From positions 1 through 46,909 of the forward strand of contig CADBFN010000014.1 of assembly GCA_902794035.1 (NCBI GenBank): a DNA stretch of 46,909 bases, given 5' to 3'. A program made the translations under genes and the position numbers. The DNA is from an uncultured bacterium (GTDB lineage: Bacteria; Cyanobacteriota; Vampirovibrionia; Gastranaerophilales; Gastranaerophilaceae). Under the pieces are notes generated by a model. That model did no database searches. It was not told where the DNA came from and was given only the letters and a program-made list of their open reading frames with translations. Of the stretch, positions 25,019 through 33,310 are shown one piece after another (position 1 is the stretch's first letter; every line of letters starts with the position of its first letter).

Positions 25019-25342
25019 ATGGCAGAAATTTTAGAATTAACAGAAGAAATATTTGAACAGGAAGTTGAACAATCTACAATGCCAACTGTTGTTGATTTTT
25101 GGGCTACCTGGTGCGGACCATGCAGAAAATTGGCCCCCGTTTTAGAAGAAATTGCAAATGATTATGACGGAAAGGTAAAATTTGCAAAAGTAAATGTTGA
25201 ACAAAACAAAGAAATTGCAAAAAAATATTCAATAAGCGGCATCCCTTGTTTGCTTGTATTCAGCGATGGTAAACCTGTTGAACGTATGGCAGGTTTGATG
25301 CCAAAATCTACTATAATTTCAAATATTGAAAAACATATATAA
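25019..25342 (+). CDS. trxA: thioredoxin
   Basis: Small disulfide reductase that supplies electrons to ribonucleotide reductase, methionine sulfoxide reductase and peroxiredoxins. At 107 residues it has the whole thioredoxin fold: VVDFWATWCGPCRKL with the redox pair C32/C35, the buried Asp (D26), the cis-Pro loop SGIPCLLVF, and the C-terminal helix. No signal peptide, so cytoplasmic. GAGAGGAA precedes the ATG. A hairpin with a T-run follows at 25363, so it is monocistronic. An extra Cys in the cis-Pro loop (IPC) is not typical of E. coli thioredoxin and could affect redox behaviour. Confidence 0.96.
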   Translation: MAEILELTEEIFEQEVEQSTMPTVVDFWATWCGPCRKLAPVLEEIANDYDGKVKFAKVNVEQNKEIAKKYSISGIPCLLVFSDGKPVERMAGLMPKSTIISNIEKHI

Positions 25343-25362
25343 AAATTTCTATTAAAATAATC

Positions 25363-25410
25363 AAAAAAATGTTGTTACATATTGTAAATATTTGTAACAA
25401 CATTTTTTTT
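25363..25410 (+). terminator. rho-independent terminator after trxA
   Basis: 17-bp stem (25363-25379 with 25393-25409) with a 13-nt loop and a long T-run. Confidence 0.85.
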
Positions 25411-25487
25411 ATGCCTGCTTAAATTAAAGTTTAACCGAATAATGCCGATATATTAAGAGTAGTTATCAATCAATAGGCAAAAATAAA

Positions 25488-28400
25488 ATGAGTAGATATA
25501 CAAAAGCAGTAGCAGCAGGCAATCCTGATAAATCTTTGAAAACTTCAAGGACTAATCATACTAATTTTGGTCATATAGATGATCCAAGCAAAACTAAGGC
25601 TATTAATCCTGTATATATTGAAAATACCGAAGTTTATTGTGCTACTGTAACCGGACGTATGGAGACTAAATCTTCTCCTTATAGTCCTGAAGTTGTTAAT
25701 CTTGCCGAACAGTTGAAATATCAGCATGAAAAAGATAATGCTACTCAATCTTTGTCTGATGAATTTTACCTGCAATATGCACAAAGATTATTAAATGCTC
25801 AATTTAGTTCAAAATTTGGAAATATAGTTCCTGGTCTTGATGTTGCTCCTGATCCTAAGTATGCTCAGTATTCATACGAAGAAATCATTGCAATGGCAAA
25901 CAATGGTGTGAATATTCCAAAAGAAGTTCTTGCTTGGGCAAAAGGACAACAGGAAGCTGATGTTGTTGATTATGTTGTTGTTTCTGGTGATGGCGAAAAT
26001 TCAAATGATGAATCTAATGGTGAATCTGAATTAAATAAGGTTCGAGCAGAAGCAAAAGATTATGCCGTAAAATCAAAAAAAGCTCAGGAAGATATAACTA
26101 CAAATAAATCTCAGGCAGATGATTTGACTGATCAGGCTGTTATTATTGCAAATGAACAAAAAAGTATATTTGCTCAAAATTCTATAGATAAAACCGAAGA
26201 AATGGCTAAAGAGTGGAAAGAGCTTGATAAAAAGAAAAAAGATGAAGGTAAACTCAGTGCTGCTGAAACTGCTAAATACAAAAAATTGTCTAAACAACTC
26301 GATAAAAGCGGAGAAATAATCAAAAATTTAGAAGCTAATTCTGAAATGTTAGACGGTTTTTTAGAATCAATAGATGCTTTGAATGAAGAAACAAATGAAG
26401 GAATTACAACAGCACAAAAAGCAATAAATGCTGCATCAAACCTTTCTCAAATAGATCAGCCTCTTAACCCTTTGACAAAAATTCACGCTTATAAAATTGC
26501 TGATAATAGCAGTGGAATGTTAGAAGATATACTTAGTAATATTGATGATACTCAGTTGGCTTTGGTTACTGAAAAAATAGGTCATGATTTAGAAAATATC
26601 GGTAATGAAACTATAGATGATATTTCAAGCGATGATACTTTGGAAGTTGTAACATTTGCAAATGATTTTGTAAATAAATCTAATCGCATTCACAGTTTAT
26701 TAGGTATAGATACTGAAGATGATGAGCAGGAAGAAAATAAAGAAGATGATGAATTCAAAGGTTCTAATACTTTGGCAAAAGGAATGAATGACTTGTTTGC
26801 CGGTGCGGAAGATTCAATGAGCAATCCTTTTGGTTTCTTATTTGGCTTTATGGCTCAGCCGCAGGTTGCGTTACTTGCAGCTGCTACTACTTTAGTTTCT
26901 ACTGCATATACTTTGACAGAAGCAACAGTATTAAGTACTGAAAGAATCCTGCTTGGTAAGAATCTTAAAAAAGCAAAAGAAGAAGATAAAAAACTTGAAG
27001 AAGAAGCTGATAAAGCAATATCAACTTATAGTGCAAACAGCGAAAAAATAGCATCAAATTCTGAAAAAATTACTGAAATAGAAGAAAAAAATAACGAAGA
27101 ATTACAACAAGATGATGAAACTGAAGCTTATTTAGTCGAGGATCCGGAAAATGTTGATCAGCTGCCTGATCAGTCAAAAGCTAAAGAAGGAGAAGAAAAA
27201 CCTTCTAACCCTGAAGCAGAAGCTTTAAAATCCGAGAATGAAGCAATTGAAGGTGAAAACAAGACATTACAGGAAAAGGTTCAAAAACCGCTTGATAAAA
27301 GTGCTAAATTATTAGTTCAAAATAAGAAATCAATGTCAAAGGTCGATTCAATTTCTCAAGTGTTAGATGCTGATACAAGAGAACTGTTAAAATTGTCTGA
27401 AAATACTATGAAAACAGGTCTAAATAATGCGGCAGCCGGAGTTACCAATACTTTAATCGCAAGTGCATTAATGGCTAAAGGTATGGCAATGCTGTCACAT
27501 TTTAATCCTTACGGTGCTTACCTTTGCAGCGTAGCTACAGCATGGTTAGTTATCGCACAAGCGCAGTTGGCAGCATATCCTGTTGCAGTTGGTGGAGCAG
27601 TAACAGGGTTTGCAGGAGCAGCTACATCAAAAATTGAATATGAAATCGCAGATGCATTAGCAGGAGAAGCAAAAGCAGAAACAAAAGAATCTAATCAATT
27701 AATAGTTGAAACTTCAAAGAAAATGGGCGGTTTACAAGTTGAAACCGGTGAAGACCTTAACGGAGAAGATCAAACTACAATTAATCAGGAAGGGGAAAAC
27801 AACCCGTCAGTATTGGTTGATCCGACAGAAGTAACAGATCCGACTCCGGAATTTAATCCTACAGAAGATATTAAGTTGCCAAAAGAAAATGATAATAAAG
27901 AATTAATCATTAATACCGAAACTGAACCTTCAGTAAAAACTGCGGCAAGAAAAGTTAAAAGCAATGAATCTAAGGAGTTAAAAGAAATTGCTCAGGATTC
28001 AAATATGTCGGCTAAAACATTGACAACTCCTGCAGTGTCTAATGAAGCTCAAATTGTATCCGATGGTTTTAAAAACGAAGAAAATGACAAAAAAAATTCA
28101 CAATTCTCAGTTGCAACAAAAGAACCAGTTGCAACAGAAGAACCAGTTGCAACAGAAGAATCGGATATAACAGAAGAAACAAATAATGTTCCTTCAGATT
28201 CTCGTTCAATTGTTAATCAAAGAAGAAGCAGAAGTAATAATTCAGTTGTTAATGATCCTGAAAATAATCAAAATCCTGTTCCTTCAGATTCTCGTTTAAT
28301 TGTTAATCAAAGAAGAAGCAGAAGTAATAATTCAGTTGTTAATGATCCTGAAAATAATCAAAATCCTGTACCTTCAGCTTCTTCATCTCAAGTTGAAGAT

Positions 28401-30146
28401 GATGAAGAAGTATTAGCGGTTTCTGAATCACAAGATGATATTACCAATGAGGATTCAGTTAATGAAGAAACTTCAAATGATGTAATAGTAACTTCAGGAC
28501 GTGCCCGTTCAAATAATGCTGTTGCCGCAACAGAAAAAGAGGAAGATAGTGAACCTTCTAATGTTCAGGTTTCAAATATCCCTCAGCAGGAAGTTCAGGA
28601 ACATGTCGTCAAAAATGTTGCTATGGGTATGCAGCCTCAGGTCGCTTATAATTCTTTTGTAAAATCTTATGCTTCTGAGAGTTTTACGAATACCAAATCT
28701 ACTGAAGGAACATCAGAAACAAAAAGATCAAATGGTGCAAAAGCCAATAAAAATGATGAAGCTAAGCAGCAGGAAAAAGAAAAAGTTCAGGATCCGCAAG
28801 AGGGTCTAAAATCTGATTATGGCAATAATGCTGATTTTGTTAATCTTGTTGTAGCCAATAATATTTTGAATTTTATTGGTTTGGGCCCTCAGACTTATAT
28901 ATTTCAATTATTGAAATGGGCTGCCATTGTTGGCTTATCTGTATTAGATTTGTATGTTAAAAAAGGCGTTGTTGATAAAAGTGCAGAACTTGCAGAAGCT
29001 GATACATCTAATGTTGATGCAGATGTAAAACAATTAATTGCAAAGTCAAATGAAATAAAAGCAACACATGATAAAAGTGTTAAAGAATCAAAAGCTTTAG
29101 CTATAGATTTCAAAACTTTGGATGCAGATACAATCAATTATCAGTTTGCAATGATGCAGGATCAGGCAAAACTTGTTCAGGCTGGCAGAATGAGTCAGGA
29201 AGATGTTGTAACCGATATTGAAGATCCTAATGCTGGTACAAAACAAACTATTCGTACTCGTGTCGCAGGTATTGCGGATAAAGATTCAAAATTATTATCT
29301 ACAATTAATGAACCTACTTCAAAAGCTCAAAAAAGTATGAAAGTTGGTCGTCAGTCTGTTCTGGGTTTTGAAGGACTGAATGAAAAATTAACAGAAAGAA
29401 ATGAAAATAATGATTCTGTTGGTGATGCTATAATTACTGAAGCAGCTGTTGCAGCTGGCCTTATAACTGCATTAGTTGCAACACTTTTAGCTTGCGGTCC
29501 TTGGTGTTGGGGCTTGGTCGGAGCCTGGGCTGTTGCCCTTGCACAAACTGCAGGTGTCGCAGCAACAGGTGTTGCTGCCAAGCTGGTCAGTGATAAAGTT
29601 GAAGGTAACATTGAAAATAATACTCAACAACGTAATGATCAATTTAAAAGATTGCTCCAGGATGATAAACAAATGCTGGATGTAAGAAAGGTTATTGCTA
29701 AAGCGTCTTTAGACAGAAAGGATTATTTGCCTGTTGAAAAACAGCAAGCACCTGAAGCTCCTGAAATGTCTGAAGCTCCTGCGAAAAAAGAAGAAGATTC
29801 AGAAGGCGAAAATAAAGATAATTCGCTTGAACTTTCAAAAGAGAATGAAATGAAAGTTGGTTTTAGCAAAACTTCTTTAAATGCTGAAATTGATCCAAAT
29901 AAACCGGCTGATTTGAAAAATGCAAATGAAAATGTTGTTGCTTTTGTAAGAAATGTAAATGCTGTTCAGGAACAATCAAGAGCTGCAGCAAGTTCAACTA
30001 CTGATGCTTCTGTAAAATCTGATACGACAGATAAATCTGATGTAAAATTAGCAAGATTCAACAAAAGCGGGGCAATTGATTCCAAAAAACGTGCACAAAA
30101 AGTAAACGCTGCATCTTCAACCGATAACAGAAGAAAAAGAAGATAA
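25488..30146 (+). CDS. giant orphan coiled-coil protein with four hydrophobic blocks, 1552 aa
   Basis: Not recognised. The frame is open throughout and codon use matches the neighbours. There is no signal peptide. The polar N-terminus contains a short TNFGH motif (25-29). Long Glu/Lys-rich coiled coils (about 190-320 and 500-650) alternate with four Gly/Ala-rich hydrophobic blocks (about 446-485, 654-714, 1116-1160, 1314-1367). The first half of the fourth is flanked by CGPWCWG. Between blocks two and three is an acidic, Asn/Ser-rich region (about 760-1080) with two nearly identical 30-residue repeats and three VATxEP repeats. The pattern of hydrophobic hairpins within coiled coils resembles secreted translocator or pore-forming proteins, but this is only a resemblance. 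The start lacks a strong ribosome site. Confidence 0.75.
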   Translation: MSRYTKAVAAGNPDKSLKTSRTNHTNFGHIDDPSKTKAINPVYIENTEVYCATVTGRMETKSSPYSPEVVNLAEQLKYQHEKDNATQSLSDEFYLQYAQRLLNAQFSSKFGNIVPGLDVAPDPKYAQYSYEEIIAMANNGVNIPKEVLAWAKGQQEADVVDYVVVSGDGENSNDESNGESELNKVRAEAKDYAVKSKKAQEDITTNKSQADDLTDQAVIIANEQKSIFAQNSIDKTEEMAKEWKELDKKKKDEGKLSAAETAKYKKLSKQLDKSGEIIKNLEANSEMLDGFLESIDALNEETNEGITTAQKAINAASNLSQIDQPLNPLTKIHAYKIADNSSGMLEDILSNIDDTQLALVTEKIGHDLENIGNETIDDISSDDTLEVVTFANDFVNKSNRIHSLLGIDTEDDEQEENKEDDEFKGSNTLAKGMNDLFAGAEDSMSNPFGFLFGFMAQPQVALLAAATTLVSTAYTLTEATVLSTERILLGKNLKKAKEEDKKLEEEADKAISTYSANSEKIASNSEKITEIEEKNNEELQQDDETEAYLVEDPENVDQLPDQSKAKEGEEKPSNPEAEALKSENEAIEGENKTLQEKVQKPLDKSAKLLVQNKKSMSKVDSISQVLDADTRELLKLSENTMKTGLNNAAAGVTNTLIASALMAKGMAMLSHFNPYGAYLCSVATAWLVIAQAQLAAYPVAVGGAVTGFAGAATSKIEYEIADALAGEAKAETKESNQLIVETSKKMGGLQVETGEDLNGEDQTTINQEGENNPSVLVDPTEVTDPTPEFNPTEDIKLPKENDNKELIINTETEPSVKTAARKVKSNESKELKEIAQDSNMSAKTLTTPAVSNEAQIVSDGFKNEENDKKNSQFSVATKEPVATEEPVATEESDITEETNNVPSDSRSIVNQRRSRSNNSVVNDPENNQNPVPSDSRLIVNQRRSRSNNSVVNDPENNQNPVPSASSSQVEDDEEVLAVSESQDDITNEDSVNEETSNDVIVTSGRARSNNAVAATEKEEDSEPSNVQVSNIPQQEVQEHVVKNVAMGMQPQVAYNSFVKSYASESFTNTKSTEGTSETKRSNGAKANKNDEAKQQEKEKVQDPQEGLKSDYGNNADFVNLVVANNILNFIGLGPQTYIFQLLKWAAIVGLSVLDLYVKKGVVDKSAELAEADTSNVDADVKQLIAKSNEIKATHDKSVKESKALAIDFKTLDADTINYQFAMMQDQAKLVQAGRMSQEDVVTDIEDPNAGTKQTIRTRVAGIADKDSKLLSTINEPTSKAQKSMKVGRQSVLGFEGLNEKLTERNENNDSVGDAIITEAAVAAGLITALVATLLACGPWCWGLVGAWAVALAQTAGVAATGVAAKLVSDKVEGNIENNTQQRNDQFKRLLQDDKQMLDVRKVIAKASLDRKDYLPVEKQQAPEAPEMSEAPAKKEEDSEGENKDNSLELSKENEMKVGFSKTSLNAEIDPNKPADLKNANENVVAFVRNVNAVQEQSRAAASSTTDASVKSDTTDKSDVKLARFNKSGAIDSKKRAQKVNAASSTDNRRKRR
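28110..28163 (+). repeat. three 18-bp repeats coding VATxEP/VATEES
   Basis: In-frame 18-bp units coding VATKEP, VATEEP and VATEES, inside the acidic region of the giant protein. Confidence 0.8.
28188..28380 (+). repeat. two 90-bp direct repeats plus a partial third
   Basis: 28188-28277 and 28278-28367 differ at one base (a Ser/Leu change); a partial third copy follows. Each unit codes 30 residues beginning VPSDSR and containing NQRRSRSNNSVVNDPENN. The identity at DNA level points to recent expansion. Confidence 0.9.
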
Positions 30147-30165
30147 TTTATATAAATGAGTGCTA

Positions 30166-30606
30166 TTACTCTTCCAAATAATTTTTAATTCTGCAAATTT
30201 GCGGATTTTCAATCATTTTTATAACTTCTTTTTGCAATGCTCTTTTAGCCTCTGGGGTTTTTTCGTCGTTTACTCTGCGCATTTTTTCTACCGCATCAGC
30301 TATTTGTGCTTTTGTAAGTCCGCATTTTATTTTTAATATATCTTTATCTAAATCATAACTGTAAACAACGCTTTTAGTATAGCATTTATTATTTAAATAT
30401 CCTAAAACTTCTTCTGTTGAGCGAACTTTAAGGTATGGAGAATTTACGTCTTCTGTAGGAATTGTGGTACTGTATTCTTCCGAATAAACACTACAATATT
30501 GCAGATGTTGGATAAATGACGGGCTATAAGTGTAACTTTCCTGTTCTTGTGCGGTTGCATACAATGGTAACATTAGTAATGCAGCTAATACCAAAACTTT
30601 TTTCAT
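30166..30606 (-). CDS. small secreted protein with signal peptide, 146 aa
   Basis: Not recognised. The N-terminus is a good signal peptide (VLVLAALLMLPLYATAQ, cleavage likely after ATA). The mature part has four Cys (about 38, 75, 95, 138), likely to form two disulfides, and a Lys/Glu-rich helical C-terminus. AGAGGTGG precedes the ATG, so translation should be strong. It is convergent with the giant orphan gene, only 19 bp from its stop, and no terminator separates them. Localisation to the periplasm is inferred; function unknown. Confidence 0.7.
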   Translation of the reverse strand: MKKVLVLAALLMLPLYATAQEQESYTYSPSFIQHLQYCSVYSEEYSTTIPTEDVNSPYLKVRSTEEVLGYLNNKCYTKSVVYSYDLDKDILKIKCGLTKAQIADAVEKMRRVNDEKTPEAKRALQKEVIKMIENPQICRIKNYLEE

Positions 30607-30649
30607 ACTTCCACCTCTTACTTTATTCTATAAATACATAATAATAGTA

Positions 30650-31981
30650 CTATTCATATTGTGTCAAATAATTAATCATTTTTCTTAAATTTTTATTCCA
30701 GCTTCCGTTCCATTTTTTTAGTATTATATCGGCTGGAGAACAACCTTTTTGAATCAACTCTTTGATTGGCTGAATGAATAAATTTTCTCCTGTCTGATTT
30801 CGTTTTAAAGATTTTTCAGCAATTTCAATTATAGATTTTGCATAATTTAAAACGGTATATTTTTTTATGCTTGCATTTAATCCCTGTTTTGGAATATTAT
30901 ACCTTAATTCCGAATAATCCTTATATTGAAGACTTTTCAATAATTCTTCTGTTTCCTCCATAGCAATTTTGTCATAAAAAATCCCTTTATATATCGCTAA
31001 AATTGAATATTTTAAATCTCCCCCAACACAATCGTGATTTCTTATTTCTATAAAATTTCTTAATCTTACTTCAGGAAAATACAGATTTGCATGAAGTTCA
31101 TAATCGGAAATATTTGGATAAATATCCTCAAATCCTTTATTCATGTATTCTTCAAATGTCATGTCCCCATTTATGTTTACAGGTTGGCCGTTTCTTTGGA
31201 TAAATATCATTGGAGTTTTCATTACGCAATCAATATAATCTTCAAATGAAAATTCTTCGCTTATTTTTCCGGCAAATCCGCATCTATCGTTGTCAGTATT
31301 TAACCAGCTTAATGCTCTAAATGATTTGTAACCTGTATCTACACTTCCTCTTACAGGAGAATTTGAAAACATCGCTGTCATAAACGGAATTAATTTATTG
31401 GCAAGCTTAAATTTTCTCATAGCATCTTCTTCTGAGTAAAAATCTATGCAGCATTGAATTCCTGCGGTTTCTCTCATCATTACGTCTGATAAAATACCCC
31501 ACAAATAATTTGCCATAATTTTATATCGCCTTTTTGGAATCAGATGAATATTTTTGCAGGTAGAATATGGAGAAACCCCGTAACTTAGCAGTAATATATC
31601 ATTATTATGAAATACAGACTCAAGGTTTGAATTAATAGAATCTATTTTTCTTTTTAGTTCAAAAATAGTTCTTTCCGGCTTGGCACTGATTTCAACCTGA
31701 CTACCCGGTTCTAAAGTTATGGTATCGTGATTTTTGGCAAGACCTATAACATTATTTTCATCAACGATATAATCCCAACTGTTTTGTTGTGCAAATTGTT
31801 TTAAACATGCGGCAACACCTTTATTCCCCCAATAATCAACAGCTTCAAATGACGTTGAATTGATTGGAAGTCGTTCAAATTCTATACCTATTTTAAAATC
31901 TTCAGGTCTTGTGAAGCCTTTGGTATATAATTCAAAAATTTCGTTTTTAGTTAAAAAATCGGCCTTAGTCTGCAACATCAT
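30650..31981 (-). CDS. gshA: glutamate-cysteine ligase, plant/cyanobacterial type
   Basis: Makes gamma-glutamylcysteine from glutamate and cysteine with ATP, the committed step to glutathione. The 443 residues follow the GCS2 order: FKIGIEFERLP, TLEPGSQVEIS (glutamate site), MMRETAGIQCCIDF, FSNSPVRGS, ALSWLNTDNDRCGF and PEVRLRNFIEIRNHD. This is the plant/cyanobacterial/alphaproteobacterial class, not the E. coli GshA class. AAGGGA lies before MMLQTK; the second ATG (31978) has the better spacing. No glutathione synthetase (gshB) is in the window, so the end product may be gamma-glutamylcysteine. Divergent from rsmA. Confidence 0.9.
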   Translation of the reverse strand: MMLQTKADFLTKNEIFELYTKGFTRPEDFKIGIEFERLPINSTSFEAVDYWGNKGVAACLKQFAQQNSWDYIVDENNVIGLAKNHDTITLEPGSQVEISAKPERTIFELKRKIDSINSNLESVFHNNDILLLSYGVSPYSTCKNIHLIPKRRYKIMANYLWGILSDVMMRETAGIQCCIDFYSEEDAMRKFKLANKLIPFMTAMFSNSPVRGSVDTGYKSFRALSWLNTDNDRCGFAGKISEEFSFEDYIDCVMKTPMIFIQRNGQPVNINGDMTFEEYMNKGFEDIYPNISDYELHANLYFPEVRLRNFIEIRNHDCVGGDLKYSILAIYKGIFYDKIAMEETEELLKSLQYKDYSELRYNIPKQGLNASIKKYTVLNYAKSIIEIAEKSLKRNQTGENLFIQPIKELIQKGCSPADIILKKWNGSWNKNLRKMINYLTQYE

Positions 31982-32057
31982 TATCCCTTTTCATTTTTAT
32001 ATTATCATAACTAAATTAAAAATAACAAAAAAATAAATATAAACATTTCTCCTTTTG

Positions 32058-32066
32058 TGTTATTAT
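32058..32066 (+). promoter_or_regulatory. extended -10 promoter for rsmA
   Basis: TGT followed by TATTAT; the box ends 10 nt before the start codon, so the leader is very short. AGGG (32069-32072) may still act as a weak ribosome site. Confidence 0.5.
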
Positions 32067-32076
32067 TCAGGGTAAT

Positions 32077-32916
32077 ATGAATTACTTTGAACGGGCAAAA
32101 TATTTCAGAACCAAAAAACGTTTAGGTCAAAATTTTTTGATTGATGGTGAAGTTATATCTGATATTATTGATTATGCGGATATTTCACCTGAGGATACTG
32201 TTGTGGAAATTGGTCCGGGAGTAGGTTTTGTTACTGAGCAGTTAGTAAAATATGCAAAAAAAGTTATTGCAATTGAATTAGATGAAGATGCAATAAAAGA
32301 ATTGAAAAAATTAAATGCTTCAAATCTGGAGATTATACATAATGATATTTTAAAAACGGATTTATCGTCATTATGCGAAGGGAAAATTAAAATTGTTGCA
32401 AATATTCCGTATTATATTACAAGTCCAATAATTGCCCATTTGCTTGGGGAAATAGATGATTTGGCAAATAAAAACAGGGCTAAAATTACTGATATAATAC
32501 TTATGGTGCAGGAAGAAGTTGCAAGAAGAATGTGCGCAGATGAAAAATCTCAGGGTAAACAATACGGTCTTTTGACCATTCTCTCGCAATTTTGGGCAGA
32601 TGTTGAAATCCTGCGAATTGTAGGCAGAAAATGTTTCTATCCGGCGCCAAAAGTTACGTCTGCGCTTGTAAAATTAGTTGTAAGACAAAAACCGTTATTG
32701 GAATTGTCAGATTATTCGCATTTTAGAAAAACAGTTCGCTCAGGGTTTGCTCAGCGCAGGAAAAATATCAAAAATTGTCTTTTGAATGGCGGATTTTCTA
32801 AAGAAGCGATATCAAAATCTCTTTGTGAACTTGGTATTGATGAAAATACGCGCGGAGAAAAACTTTCTATTGCCGATTTTGGAAAATTATCAGAACTTTT
32901 AAAAAAATATTGTTAA
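32077..32916 (+). CDS. rsmA: 16S rRNA adenine1518/1519-N6-dimethyltransferase RsmA (KsgA)
   Basis: Dimethylates the two adjacent adenosines in helix 45 of 16S rRNA late in 30S assembly; loss gives kasugamycin resistance. The 279 residues are the full enzyme: LGQNFLID, the SAM site VEIGPGVGFVTEQL, acidic IELDEDA, the catalytic NIPYYITSPI and the C-terminal helical domain with SGFAQRRKNIKN. It starts 10 nt after a TGn-extended -10 with only a weak AGGG. A terminator follows at 33011. Divergent from gshA. Confidence 0.96.
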   Translation: MNYFERAKYFRTKKRLGQNFLIDGEVISDIIDYADISPEDTVVEIGPGVGFVTEQLVKYAKKVIAIELDEDAIKELKKLNASNLEIIHNDILKTDLSSLCEGKIKIVANIPYYITSPIIAHLLGEIDDLANKNRAKITDIILMVQEEVARRMCADEKSQGKQYGLLTILSQFWADVEILRIVGRKCFYPAPKVTSALVKLVVRQKPLLELSDYSHFRKTVRSGFAQRRKNIKNCLLNGGFSKEAISKSLCELGIDENTRGEKLSIADFGKLSELLKKYC

Positions 32917-33010
32917 TTTTTGTAAACATGTATAAAAATATTTAGCAATTTTTTGGAGTCAGAGGACTTTATATTAATATATAAAGCTCTCTCTTCTTAT
33001 TTAAACGGAT

Positions 33011-33043
33011 AGGCCTTGGTAAAATACTCAAGGTCTTTTTTTT
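33011..33043 (+). terminator. rho-independent terminator after rsmA
   Basis: AGGCCTTG (33011-33018) pairs with CAAGGTCT (33029-33036), with one G-T, followed by eight T. An AT-rich palindrome CTTTATATTAATATATAAAG lies ~40 bp upstream of it. Confidence 0.75.
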
Positions 33044-33068
33044 ATGCAAAATTTTTTTTAATGCTCTG

Positions 33069-33299
33069 TTATTTTGAAATTATCAGGCAATCATAAATTT
33101 TATCAATTTTTTCTTTTATTTCAGAAAATTGTGATTTTAAGTCTTCGTAACTGTTTAGAGTGACAAATTTTGATTCTATTTCCTGTAAAATTTGCCTGTG
33201 TTTGCGTTCGAGTTCTTCCGGTGTTACTACGATTCGTTGCTGAATAATAAATATTACTACTGCAATAATGATGGGGGAATAATAAATAAACGTATCCAT
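33069..33299 (-). CDS. small membrane-anchored phage-type protein, 76 aa
   Basis: One N-terminal hydrophobic segment (IYYSPIIIAVVIFIIQQ, residues 5-21) followed by a charged helical, probably coiled-coil tail (ELERKHRQILQEIESKF). Small proteins of this layout commonly lie beside terminase genes in phages; I do not recognise a named family. AAAAGGAG sits before the ATG, 11 bp after the terminase stop, so it is co-transcribed with it. Its 3' side meets the rsmA terminator hairpin. Confidence 0.6.
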   Translation of the reverse strand: MDTFIYYSPIIIAVVIFIIQQRIVVTPEELERKHRQILQEIESKFVTLNSYEDLKSQFSEIKEKIDKIYDCLIISK

Positions 33300-33310
33300 A
33301 ATTTCTCCTT

